DNA of 64,000 nucleotides. Source: Rhizobium cauense (GTDB lineage Bacteria > Pseudomonadota > Alphaproteobacteria > Rhizobiales > Rhizobiaceae). Under the pieces are notes generated by a model, which made no database searches, had not been told where the DNA came from, and saw only the letters and a list, made by a program, of their open reading frames with translations. Shown one piece after another: positions 52,497 through 61,144 of the stretch (the stretch's first letter is position 1; each line of letters begins with the position of its first letter). The stretch lies in contig NZ_JAEUAT010000009.1 in NCBI RefSeq assembly GCF_019511525.1, positions 186,001 through 250,000 of the forward strand. Direction: 5' to 3'. The position numbers were made by a program, and so were the translations under genes.

Positions 52497-53480
52497 TCAC
52501 GCGGCAACTGCAGCGGTTTTTTTGCCGAGCTGCGGCATCACATCTGCGGCGAGCTCGTCGATGACGTCGGCAAGCGGACGGGCCGACTGGCGAAGATTTA
52601 CGGCAATATGGTCGACACCGGCCTCGGCCAGCTTTTGGAAGTGCTCGATCAGCGCTTTGCGTCCAAGGCGCGCACCGAAGCGAATGGGATTGGCAGGCGT
52701 ATCAGCCTGGTCGACGAGGTCGAGATGGAAGGCGCTTATAAAAGCGCCGCGTCCTGCGGTTGCCCGCGACCAGGCGCTCGCCTGCATCGCCAGCCTTTCC
52801 AGACCTGCTGGATAGACGAAGCGGCCGTCCATATGTTCGGCAAGCCAGTCGTCGCTCTGGCGTGCCTGCCCGGCAACCACCATGGGAATACTCTGCTGTG
52901 CGGGCCGAGGCAGCAGATCGAGGCTCGCAATGCGCTCGCCGTCAACCGGCAGGCCACCAGCCTGCCATGCCGTCTTCAGGTAGGTGACATGTTTGCGAAA
53001 CGCTTCGCCGCGGCTCTCGAAATCTATACCGAGCAGCGGATATTCGACTGGCCTGTCTCCCGATGCTACGCCGAGAATTAGACGCCCGCCGGAGAGCGCA
53101 TCGGCCGAAGCGACTGCCTTGGCTGTTAACAGCGGGTGGCGGATCGGCAGCACGACTGCGGCTGTTCCGAGCGCAACATTGCTTGTAACGCCGGCCAGGA
53201 AGCCAAGCAGGGTGAAAACGTCGTAGACTGAACCTGCGTCCCCCATGTTGACCTGATCGAAAACAGGAACATCGCGTACCCAAATTCCGGCAAAACCTCG
53301 TTCGTCAGCACGGCGCACGAGCATCGTCTGTGCCGAAAGGTCGGGAACGCCGCGAGCGCGCCCTGCGGCCACCCGGCGAGTTTCGCCCTCCGGCGACCAG
53401 TCATTGTCGAGCGGCAGTTCGATGCCGAGGGTCAGGCGATCCGGTCGGCGGATCAGGTCGATTGCTGAATTCTTTGACAT
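52497..53480 (-). CDS. LLM-class flavin-dependent oxidoreductase
   Basis: A 327-residue luciferase-like TIM barrel. GFAGIWVRDVPVFD, ALGTAAVVLPIRHP and SGGRLILGVASGDRPVEYPL are hallmark segments binding FMN or F420. The start ATG 53480 matches the family N-terminus (RLTLGIELPL). It is divergent from the LysR regulator and first in a likely three-gene operon. The substrate is unknown. Confidence 0.9.
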   Translation of the reverse strand: MSKNSAIDLIRRPDRLTLGIELPLDNDWSPEGETRRVAAGRARGVPDLSAQTMLVRRADERGFAGIWVRDVPVFDQVNMGDAGSVYDVFTLLGFLAGVTSNVALGTAAVVLPIRHPLLTAKAVASADALSGGRLILGVASGDRPVEYPLLGIDFESRGEAFRKHVTYLKTAWQAGGLPVDGERIASLDLLPRPAQQSIPMVVAGQARQSDDWLAEHMDGRFVYPAGLERLAMQASAWSRATAGRGAFISAFHLDLVDQADTPANPIRFGARLGRKALIEHFQKLAEAGVDHIAVNLRQSARPLADVIDELAADVMPQLGKKTAAVAA

Positions 53481-53534
53481 GTTCGCTAGATATGCCCTGC
53501 AATCCGACTTGATAATCCGCTCGCATTCCACATT

Positions 53535-53557
53535 ATCTGTGAAAGTTTTTCACAGAT
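53535..53557. promoter_or_regulatory. LysR operator candidate overlapping a start codon
   Basis: ATCTGTGAAA-GTT-TTTCACAGAT has perfect 10-base arms and a 3-base centre. Its last two bases are the AT of the LysR ATG at 53556. It lies 54 bases upstream of the LLM gene, in the divergent region. Binding by the LysR protein is inferred. Confidence 0.6.
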
Positions 53558-54470
53558 GGAGACGGTAGTGGATAATCGGACAGGCGAGATGCAAGTATTC
53601 CTTCGTGTCGTTGAGGCTGGCAGTTTTTCCGAAGCCGCGCGGTTGCTCAGAATGACGCCGTCCACGATCAGCAAACTGATCGCGCGCCTTGAGGGTCGCC
53701 TTGGTGTTCGCCTGCTGGAGCGCTCGACCCGCCGCCTCTCACTGACAGCCGAAGGGCAAATCTATTACGAGCGTGGAAAATCGCTGCTGTCTGAATTCGA
53801 CGAGGTTGAACGCGAGCTTTCGCTTGGCGCGGCCAGCACCGGCGGAACGGTGCGGGTGAATGCATCGGTGGCCTTCGGGGTCCTCGGGCTTGAACCGCTT
53901 CTTCCCGATTTCTGGGGAGCCTATCCAAATATCGTCGTCGATCTATCGTTGTCGGATGAGATCGTCGATCTCTATCTCGACAGGACCGATGTCGCATTCC
54001 GAGTGGGATCCTTGCCTGACTCATCCATGATGGCTCGCAGGATCGGTTCGGCGCGCAGAAAGATCGTCGCAGCACCTGCCTACCTAGAAAAGCATGGCAT
54101 CCCAGTGTCGGTTGACGATCTCACACGTCATAACTGCCTCGGCTTCAATTTCCGCCGGTCCGCACCGGTTTGGCCGCTCAAGGAAAGCGGGCGGATCGTG
54201 GATAGAGCGGTCAACGGCTCACTGTTGGCCAACAATGGTGAGACTGTTCGAAGGTTGGCGATTGCCGGCGTCGGGCTTGCCCGGATGGGTGATTATCATG
54301 CACGTGATGACCTGGCCGCAGGAAGGCTGGTCGAAGTACTTGCCGACACGGTTCCCGAAGACGAGGAACATATTCATGCCCTCTACCTTGGCGGCGCACG
54401 CATGCCGCAACGGGTCAGAGCCTTTCTCGATTTCGTGTGCCCACGGTTGCAGGCGTTTCTTCAGCACTGA
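53556..54470 (+). CDS. LysR-family transcriptional regulator
   Basis: A 304-residue LTTR. The helix-turn-helix region is GSFSEAARLLRMTPSTISKL, followed by RLLERSTRRLSLTAEG and the co-inducer domain. The C-terminal part (NNGETVRRLAIAGVGLARM) is typical of the CrgA/DsdC-like group. It is divergent from the LLM oxidoreductase operon, its likely target. A later in-frame ATG at 53589 would cost the first 11 residues and move the operator out of the gene. Confidence 0.92.
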   Translation: METVVDNRTGEMQVFLRVVEAGSFSEAARLLRMTPSTISKLIARLEGRLGVRLLERSTRRLSLTAEGQIYYERGKSLLSEFDEVERELSLGAASTGGTVRVNASVAFGVLGLEPLLPDFWGAYPNIVVDLSLSDEIVDLYLDRTDVAFRVGSLPDSSMMARRIGSARRKIVAAPAYLEKHGIPVSVDDLTRHNCLGFNFRRSAPVWPLKESGRIVDRAVNGSLLANNGETVRRLAIAGVGLARMGDYHARDDLAAGRLVEVLADTVPEDEEHIHALYLGGARMPQRVRAFLDFVCPRLQAFLQH

Positions 54471-54620
54471 CTGCGAACGCGACCAGGTAAGCGGTCGCTG
54501 CCGCGCTTTTGGAGCAAGCGGACTCATCTGCCGATGCCGTGATCTCATTCATCAAGGATACCGGAATGATCGATCATTCCGCGAAGGCAGGGTAACAACC
54601 GTCACTGGCAGCCATAAGCG

Positions 54621-55562
54621 CTAGTTCAAAGCGACAGAATTGAATCTGGACCAAACGTGGTCAGGAATTGGATCCTCAAGGCCATCCACCATACGCGTCA
54701 GTCGCTCCGGATTGGTTGTGCCAAGGACGGCCGATGCGACCGAAGGGTTCAAGAGCGGGAACTGCAGTGCCGCGCTTTCCAGGCGGATGTCGGACACATG
54801 AGCGATATCTTGAGCCATCTTGGCATAAGGAGTTGCAGGATTGCCCTCTGGCTGTGCCTGATCATCGGCAAGCAGCACGCCTCCATGGAAAATTCCGCCG
54901 ATAATCAGTGGTGTTCCTGACCTCTGACAAACCCCGAGGAGCCGCGTGCCGGCCGTTCGGTCGATCAGCGTGTACTTCCCGGAAAGCATGACACAGTCGA
55001 GCTTGACCCTGTGCATGATGTCGAGACACACGCCCACGTCGTTCACTCCAATACCGAACGCGGTGATGTTGCCGTTGGCCTTGAGTTCTTCGAGCGCCCT
55101 GATGCCGCTCTCAAGGAAGCGCGGTAAATGGCGCCGATAGTCTGCGAGACCAAGTGTTGGGACTTCGATGTCATCAGCCAGAAGCAGATCAATTGTCGAC
55201 AGCCCTAGCCGAGCCATGCTGAATTCGAATGATCGCATAACGCCATCATAGGTATAGTCGTATGTTAATTCGAACGGCATGACGCCTGCGGGTCGGCCTC
55301 TTACCGGCGACAGAATTTTTCCGACCTTTGTGGACAGAACGTAGGATGAGCGATCCTTCGTTCGAAGGAAGTCGCCGAGACGGCGCTCGGAGAGCCCAAG
55401 TCCATAGCCAGGCGCTGTATCGAAGTATCGGATTCCGGAGGCCCAGGCGGTATTCAGGACTGCCTCACAATCCTGCAATCGGTTGAGATCGCCGATGCGA
55501 GCGGCACCATATCCGATTTTGGACAGCTGGAGTGGCGCCGTACCGAGCTGGCGAAATTCCAT
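54621..55562 (-). CDS. Aldo/keto reductase (L-fucose/D-threo-aldose dehydrogenase type)
   Basis: A 313-residue AKR. IRYFDTAPGYGLGLSERRLG gives the catalytic Asp and Tyr, YVLSTKVGKIL the Lys. The usual His segment reads IDLLLADDIEVP, so the normally conserved histidine is replaced by aspartate or displaced. The end VLGTTNPERLTRMVDG is NADP-binding. Members oxidise free sugars such as L-fucose or reduce pyridoxal. It stands alone between the LysR and peptide-importer regions. Confidence 0.88.
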   Translation of the reverse strand: MEFRQLGTAPLQLSKIGYGAARIGDLNRLQDCEAVLNTAWASGIRYFDTAPGYGLGLSERRLGDFLRTKDRSSYVLSTKVGKILSPVRGRPAGVMPFELTYDYTYDGVMRSFEFSMARLGLSTIDLLLADDIEVPTLGLADYRRHLPRFLESGIRALEELKANGNITAFGIGVNDVGVCLDIMHRVKLDCVMLSGKYTLIDRTAGTRLLGVCQRSGTPLIIGGIFHGGVLLADDQAQPEGNPATPYAKMAQDIAHVSDIRLESAALQFPLLNPSVASAVLGTTNPERLTRMVDGLEDPIPDHVWSRFNSVALN

Positions 55563-55970
55563 TAGGGTCGCGATCCATTTCTCATGACTGGGATGTCCAC
55601 GTGAGGAACGCTGGCGACGAGAGCATTGCAGCTCGAAGCCGCTGCGAGATCAATCTGCATTTGCTACTCCTGTCTGGTTGCATCAACGCAACGACGTATG
55701 ACCTTCGTCCCGATGTCGCAATACCCCGACATCGAGATCCACCTTGAAACCCTACGCGGACTGGGGAGCAGCGTTCAAGGTCCCGTTGCGATTCTCCATC
55801 ACATCGCGAGAGCGAACTCACGAACAGCACTGTCACTCGTACCCGTAACGTCATGGCTTTTTGCTGGCGGCTGACTCGTGTCGCGGCCTGCCATTGACAC
55901 CACAGTGACACCATGTATTCTTTTATAAAAGTGCATATAACATAATTGTGGAACAAAACGGGAGATAGCT
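55563..55970. other. Intergenic region upstream of the peptide importer
   Basis: No gene is supported here; short frames on both strands lack family similarity. An A/T-rich segment at 55919-55955 with the palindrome TTTTATAAAA (55921-55930) probably contains the importer promoter, 40-50 bases before its ATG. Confidence 0.4.
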
Positions 55971-57497
55971 ATGAGAATGAAGCTTGCGCTGCTTGTCGCC
56001 ACGGCGTTGATCGTGACACCGTCCTTTCTGCAGGCACAAGAAAAAGGCGGCGTAATCAACGTCGCAACGATTGGTGAGCCTCCGACACTTGATCCGATGA
56101 CCTCGACGGCCGACCTCGTTGGCATTGTCACGCAGCATATCTTCGAGACGCTCTACACGTTCGATAAGAAGTGGGCCGTAACACCGCTGCTGGCAGAGAG
56201 CCTTCCCGAGGTTAGCGCGGACGGCAAAACCTACACAATCAAACTGCGCACGGGCATCAAGTTTCACGACGGCAGCGACATGGCATCCGACGACGTCGTC
56301 GCCTCGCTCACACGTTGGACCAAGCTCGCTTCACGCGGAAAGCAAGCTTCGGGCTTTATCGAGTCGATCGCCGCAACCGACCCTTCGACCGTTACAATCA
56401 AATTGAAGCAGCCCTACGCGCCACTGGTCTCACTGCTCGCCTTTAACAACTCCGCTGCGATCATCATCCCTGCGGAAAAGCAGGCCGACACGATGACCGA
56501 TTTTATCGGTACTGGCCCCTACATGCTGAAGGAGCGCAAGGCTGACCAATATATCCAGCTCGTCCGATTCGATGGCTACAAGCCGCGCTCCGGTGACAGT
56601 GATGGCTACGGTGGTGCGCGCCATCAGTATCTCGATGAAGTCCGTTTCGTTCCGGTGCCGGACCCGAACACTCGCGTCGAGGCGGCAGTCTCTGGCCAAT
56701 ATGACTACATCGACTCGCTTCCGGTCGAATCTTTCGACAAGCTCAAGGCGTCAAATGCAACCCAGCCGCTGCTCCTGAAGCCATTTGGCTATCCGGTCTT
56801 TGTCTTTAACACGGCCTCTGGCGTCACCAAGAATGTTGCGATCCGCAAGGCAATTCGCCAGGCGCTCAGCATGGAAGACATGATGGCAGCCGCCTTCGGC
56901 GGTACGGACTTCTTTGCTGCTGATGGCAATATTTATCCCAGTAATTTCGCCTGGAGCACGGACGCTGGCGTTGAGGGCAACTACAACCTCGCAGATCCGG
57001 AGGGCGCAGCCACGGCCGCCAAGGACGCGGGCTACGCAGGAGAACCGATCCGCATCCTGACCAGCCGGCAATACGAGTTCCACTACAAGATGGCACAGGT
57101 CGCTGCCGAATATCTGAAGCTTGCCGGTTTCACCGTCGATCTGCAGGTGGTCGACTGGGCAACCTTGACGCAACGGCGTACCGACAAGGCACTCTGGGAC
57201 ATTTACATTAGCCACAGCCCGTTCCTGCCCGAACCGGCTCTGATCGGCTCGCTTTCTCCAAGTTCGCCTGGCTGGTGGGATACGCCTGCTCGCAAGGCCG
57301 TGGTCGATGCATTCACGACAGAGGTTGACCCAAATAAGCGCGTAGAGCTCTGGGCCAACGTCCAGAAGACGATGTACGACGAAGTCCCGTTTATGAAGAT
57401 TGGCGACTTCAACGCCGTTTCGGCTATGTCGACGAAGCTTCAAGGTGTGGATCCCGCTCCTTGGCCATACTTCTGGAACGCATCGGTCAAGAAGTAA
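55971..57497 (+). CDS. Peptide-type ABC transporter substrate-binding protein (family 5)
   Basis: A 508-residue periplasmic protein with signal peptide MRMKLALLVATALIVTPSFL cleaved after about LQAQ. VATIGEPPTLDPMTSTADL and GLKFHDG-like SIKFHDG equivalents (TGIKFHDGSDM) mark the DppA/OppA/NikA family. GGGAGAT precedes the ATG. It heads the importer whose permeases follow at 57571 and 58512. The ligand may be a peptide, an acylated amino acid or a similar small amide, given the linked amidohydrolase. Confidence 0.93.
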   Translation: MRMKLALLVATALIVTPSFLQAQEKGGVINVATIGEPPTLDPMTSTADLVGIVTQHIFETLYTFDKKWAVTPLLAESLPEVSADGKTYTIKLRTGIKFHDGSDMASDDVVASLTRWTKLASRGKQASGFIESIAATDPSTVTIKLKQPYAPLVSLLAFNNSAAIIIPAEKQADTMTDFIGTGPYMLKERKADQYIQLVRFDGYKPRSGDSDGYGGARHQYLDEVRFVPVPDPNTRVEAAVSGQYDYIDSLPVESFDKLKASNATQPLLLKPFGYPVFVFNTASGVTKNVAIRKAIRQALSMEDMMAAAFGGTDFFAADGNIYPSNFAWSTDAGVEGNYNLADPEGAATAAKDAGYAGEPIRILTSRQYEFHYKMAQVAAEYLKLAGFTVDLQVVDWATLTQRRTDKALWDIYISHSPFLPEPALIGSLSPSSPGWWDTPARKAVVDAFTTEVDPNKRVELWANVQKTMYDEVPFMKIGDFNAVSAMSTKLQGVDPAPWPYFWNASVKK

Positions 57498-57510
57498 GCG
57501 CGATCGCCGC

Positions 57511-57534
57511 GGGTGCCGGCTTTGGCCGGCATCC
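57511..57534 (+). terminator. Hairpin after the binding-protein gene
   Basis: GGGTGCCGGC and GCCGGCATCC form a 10-base stem with one G-U pair and a TTTG loop, 13 bases after the stop. No U-tract follows. It resembles the other hairpins after binding-protein genes in this window and probably tunes expression. Confidence 0.55.
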
Positions 57535-57570
57535 ACTATCGCGCTCATGTGGACACCGGAGCCGCTTTCC

Positions 57571-58512
57571 ATGATACGCTACATTCTCCAGCGCCTTCTC
57601 GGCATGATCGTTGTGATGTTCCTTGTCGTCACGATCGTCTTCGTGATCGTTCGTGTGACACCCGGCGACCCGGCCGCCGTCATGCTCGGCCCAGATGCGA
57701 CAACCCAGGACGTTGTCGAGTTGCGCGCACGGCTCGGTCTCGACCAGTCGATCGTCGTCCAATACTTCTTCTATATTGGCCAGCTCCTGAAAGGGGATCT
57801 CGGCCAGTCAATATTCCTCAATATGCCGGTAACGTCAGCTCTTCTCGAGCGCGCCGAGCCGACCTTCTTTCTGACGATTTTCTCGCTCTTGATCGCAAGC
57901 GTCTTCGCATTGCCGATCGGGATCTATGCGGCATACCGGCGTGGCTCGTTCATCGATCAGATCTCGACAACTATCGCCATGCTGGCCGCGAGCATCCCGA
58001 GTTTTTGGCTCGGCCTCATTCTTATGCAGTTCTTTGCCGTACGTCTGAACGTATTTCCTGTCTCGGGCTACGGCGGTCCCGGCGCATCGTTCCTTGAGCG
58101 TATGAACCACCTGACGCTGCCGGCGTTCGCGCTCGGTCTTGTGTCCTCGGCGCTGATCCTGCGTTTCACTCGGGCCTCGATGCTCGATGTGCTCGGTGAC
58201 GACTATATTCGCACAGCGCGTGCCAAGGGATTGGTCGAACACCGCGTCGTGCTCAAGCATGCGCTGAAGAACGCATTGATCCCAATTCTGACCGTCCTTG
58301 GCCTCACTGCCGCCGTTCTGATCTCGGGCGCCGTGGTAACCGAGACAGTGTTTGGCCTTCCGGGTGTCGGCAATCTTGTCGTCTCTGCAGTGCTCCGACG
58401 TGACTACCCCGTCATACAGGGCGCGCTGTTGGTCATCGCCGGCCTCTACGTCCTCATCAATTTCGCAATCGACATGCTTTATCTCCTCGTCGATCCAAGG
58501 GTGCGCTACTGA
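57571..58512 (+). CDS. Peptide-type ABC transporter permease (DppB family)
   Basis: A 313-residue membrane protein starting MIRYILQRLLGMIVVMFLVV, typical of DppB. RLGLDQSIVVQYFFYIGQLL follows the first helix, and the cytoplasmic loop DDYIRTARAKGLVEHRVVLK contacts the ATPase. Its TGA stop overlaps the ATG of the next permease. Confidence 0.93.
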   Translation: MIRYILQRLLGMIVVMFLVVTIVFVIVRVTPGDPAAVMLGPDATTQDVVELRARLGLDQSIVVQYFFYIGQLLKGDLGQSIFLNMPVTSALLERAEPTFFLTIFSLLIASVFALPIGIYAAYRRGSFIDQISTTIAMLAASIPSFWLGLILMQFFAVRLNVFPVSGYGGPGASFLERMNHLTLPAFALGLVSSALILRFTRASMLDVLGDDYIRTARAKGLVEHRVVLKHALKNALIPILTVLGLTAAVLISGAVVTETVFGLPGVGNLVVSAVLRRDYPVIQGALLVIAGLYVLINFAIDMLYLLVDPRVRY

Positions 58513-59390
58513 TGACCGATATCGCAACCACAACCGAGAGACCCGCTGGAAACGAGCGAAGCAAATTTGTTCGCCGTCTGTTGAAACGCAAGACGGTTGC
58601 AGCCGGCGTCATCGTGCTGACCATCTTCGTGCTGTTGGCAGCGTTCGCACCCTGGATTGCACCTTACTCGCCATCGAAGCTCTCAATCGTCAACCGCCTG
58701 AAGCCGCCGAGTGAAATATTCTGGTTCGGCACCGACGAGTTTGGCCGCGATGTGTTTTCACGCACCATCTATGCCGGCCGTCTCTCATTGCTGGTCGGCG
58801 CCGCTGTTGTCGCACTCTCCGCGTTGATCGGAGTGACACTCGGTCTGCTTGCTGGATTCTTCCAGAAGCTCGATACACCGATTGCCCGATTGATCGATGC
58901 GATGATGTCCTTTCCCGACATCCTTCTGGCCATTGCGCTTGTCGCAGCACTTGGGCCATCACTGACGACGGTTATCGTTGCATTGTCGATCGTCTACTCG
59001 CCGCGCCTGGCGCGCATCGTTCGTGCCTCGACGCTGGTCATTCGGGAACTTCCCTATGTTGAAGCAGCACAGGCGCTGGGCATCTCTACCTTCCATATCA
59101 TGACGCGGCATGTGCTTCGCAATCTTCTCTCCCCTATCCTGGTGCAGGGCACCTTCCTGTTTGCAAGCGCCATGCTTGCCGAGGCTGGACTTTCATTCCT
59201 TGGCCTCGGTGTCAGCCCTGAAATCCCGACGTGGGGAACCATGATCGCAGCTGGCCGACAGTATATCGGTCAGGCCGACTGGATGACCTATTTCCCGGGC
59301 TTTGCCATCATCCTCTCCGTGCTGTCGCTACAAATGGTTGGCGATGGTCTGCGGGACATGCTCGATCCAAGACTTCGAAAGGACCTTTAG
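58512..59390 (+). CDS. Peptide-type ABC transporter permease (DppC family)
   Basis: A 292-residue partner permease with FGTDEFGRDVFSRTIYAGRL after the first helix, the ATPase-contact loop LPYVEAAQALGISTFHIMTR and the C-terminal LGLGVSPEIPTWGTMI. It is followed after one base by the amidohydrolase gene. Confidence 0.93.
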   Translation: MTDIATTTERPAGNERSKFVRRLLKRKTVAAGVIVLTIFVLLAAFAPWIAPYSPSKLSIVNRLKPPSEIFWFGTDEFGRDVFSRTIYAGRLSLLVGAAVVALSALIGVTLGLLAGFFQKLDTPIARLIDAMMSFPDILLAIALVAALGPSLTTVIVALSIVYSPRLARIVRASTLVIRELPYVEAAQALGISTFHIMTRHVLRNLLSPILVQGTFLFASAMLAEAGLSFLGLGVSPEIPTWGTMIAAGRQYIGQADWMTYFPGFAIILSVLSLQMVGDGLRDMLDPRLRKDL

Positions 59391-59391
59391 A

Positions 59392-60600
59392 ATGACCGGT
59401 GAAAAAGCGGGCAAGCCGCTCCTCGTCACCAACGTAAAGCCAATGGCTTTTGGACCCACGGTATCCTCCGGTGCGACCGATATCCTGGTTGGCGCTGACG
59501 GCAAGATTGCTGCAATCGGCCCCTCACTGGCTGCGCCCGCGGACGCCGAGCGCATCGACGCAAAAGGTGCCTGGATCTCGCCAGGCTGGGTAGACCTGCA
59601 CGTGCATATCTGGCACGGCGGAACAGACATTTCCATCCGTCCGTCGGAATGCGGCGCCGAGCGAGGTGTCACGACGCTGGTTGATGCAGGCTCAGCCGGT
59701 GAAGCCAACTTCCATGGATTTCGTGAATACATCATCGAACCATCGAGGGAGCGTATCAAGGCATTCCTGAACCTTGGCTCAATTGGTCTCGTTGCCTGTA
59801 ACCGCGTCGCTGAACTGCGAGATATCCGAGACATCGATCTTGATCGCATCCTAGAATGCTACGCGCAAAACAGTGAACACATCGTCGGTCTGAAAGTGCG
59901 TGCAAGCCACGTCATCACCGGTTCATGGGGTGTGACACCCGTCAAGCTCGGCAAGAAGATCGCCAAGATCCTCAAGATCCCGATGATGGTCCATGTCGGC
60001 GAACCACCGGCACTTTATGATGAAGTGCTCGAGATCCTCGGGCCCGGCGATGTCGTCACCCATTGCTTTAACGGCAAGGCGGGGTCGAGCATCATGGAAG
60101 ATGAAGATCTCTTCAATCTCGCCGAACGCTGTGCAGGCGAAGGCATTCGGCTCGACATCGGGCACGGCGGCGCGTCCTTCTCCTTTAAGGTGGCGGAAGC
60201 TGCGATCGCACGCGGACTGCTGCCGTTTTCCATTTCGACTGACCTGCATGGTCATTCGATGAACTTCCCGGTCTGGGACCTTGCAACCACGATGTCGAAA
60301 CTTCTGTCGGTCGGCATGCCTTTCGACAAGGTCGTCGAGGCCGTAACCCACGCGCCGGCCTCGGTGATAAAGCTCTCGATGGAAAACCGCCTGTCGGTCG
60401 GCGAAAGGGCGGATTTCACGATCTTCGACCTCGTTGATGCCGATCTCGAAGCGACCGATTCCAACGGCGACGTTTCCCGTCTGCAGAGGCTGTTCGAACC
60501 GCGCTACGCGGTGATTGGATCGGAGGCAATCACGGCGAGCCGCTACATTCCGCGGGCCCGCAAGCTCGTTCGTCACAGCCACGGTTACTCGTGGCGCTGA
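59392..60600 (+). CDS. Amidohydrolase/deacetylase-family metallohydrolase
   Basis: A 402-residue amidohydrolase-superfamily enzyme. All metal-site positions are visible: His70 and His72 (WVDLHVHIWHG), Lys168, probably carboxylated (VGLKVRAS), His201 (MVHVGEPP), His224 (VVTHCFNG) and Asp284 (ISTDLHGHS). It resembles the EF_0837/AHA_3915 group (TIGR03583 as I recall it), often found beside SelA-like PLP enzymes. It is co-transcribed with the importer permeases, so it probably hydrolyses an amide or ring in the imported compound. Confidence 0.9.
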   Translation: MTGEKAGKPLLVTNVKPMAFGPTVSSGATDILVGADGKIAAIGPSLAAPADAERIDAKGAWISPGWVDLHVHIWHGGTDISIRPSECGAERGVTTLVDAGSAGEANFHGFREYIIEPSRERIKAFLNLGSIGLVACNRVAELRDIRDIDLDRILECYAQNSEHIVGLKVRASHVITGSWGVTPVKLGKKIAKILKIPMMVHVGEPPALYDEVLEILGPGDVVTHCFNGKAGSSIMEDEDLFNLAERCAGEGIRLDIGHGGASFSFKVAEAAIARGLLPFSISTDLHGHSMNFPVWDLATTMSKLLSVGMPFDKVVEAVTHAPASVIKLSMENRLSVGERADFTIFDLVDADLEATDSNGDVSRLQRLFEPRYAVIGSEAITASRYIPRARKLVRHSHGYSWR

Positions 60601-60635
60601 ACGGAAGACATGAAAACCGTATGATAGGAGTGGAC

Positions 60636-61133
60636 GTGAATACGTCGTCAGCAACGGCCGCGTCAGCAATGCAAACGCCTTACGAGCGCCTCGCAACGCT
60701 CGGCATCACCTTGCCATCGCCACCGCCGCCGATCGCAAATTTCATCACCCATGTGCGCGAAGGCAACATCCTCTACCTCTCGGGCCAAGGTCCCCGGGAA
60801 GCCGATGGCCATCTTCATGCCGGCAAGGTCGGCAGTGACGTGAGCATAGAAGAGGCCTATCAGCATGCTCGACTGACCGGCATCAATCTCCTTGCGGTCA
60901 TGCACGATGCGCTCGGTGATCTTTCCCGAGTGAAGCGGGTCGTCAAGCTGCTCGGCATGGTCAACGCCGTGCCGCATTTTGAAAGTCATCCAAGCGTCAT
61001 CAATGGATGCTCGGACCTCTTTGTCGAGGTGTTTGGCGAGGCCGGCCAGCATGCGCGCTCGGCTGTCGGCTTCGGCTCGCTGCCCGGTAACATCACCGTC
61101 GAGATCGAGGCGATCGTCTCGCTCAACGATTGA
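60636..61133 (+). CDS. RidA-family (YjgF/UK114) protein
   Basis: About 165 residues from GTG 60636, set by TAGGAG five bases upstream; ATG 60669 is an alternative. FITHVREGNILYLSGQGPRE and the C-terminal ARSAVGFGSLPGNITVEIEA are RidA signatures, with the arginine at ARSA corresponding to the imine-binding Arg. RidA proteins hydrolyse reactive enamine/imine intermediates made by PLP enzymes, which fits the SelA/DgaE-like gene in this locus. Confidence 0.9.
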   Translation: MNTSSATAASAMQTPYERLATLGITLPSPPPPIANFITHVREGNILYLSGQGPREADGHLHAGKVGSDVSIEEAYQHARLTGINLLAVMHDALGDLSRVKRVVKLLGMVNAVPHFESHPSVINGCSDLFVEVFGEAGQHARSAVGFGSLPGNITVEIEAIVSLND

Positions 61134-61144
61134 GGAGGTTTACG

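Noticed and set aside
51480..53081. Long plus-strand open frame (533 codons) across the aldo/keto reductase and LLM genes
   Set aside because: It is antisense to two clear family members and has no recognisable domains; long antisense frames are common in GC-rich codon usage.
55626..55874. 82-codon plus-strand frame upstream of the peptide importer
   Set aside because: No ribosome-binding site, no domain and amino-acid composition unlike the neighbouring genes.
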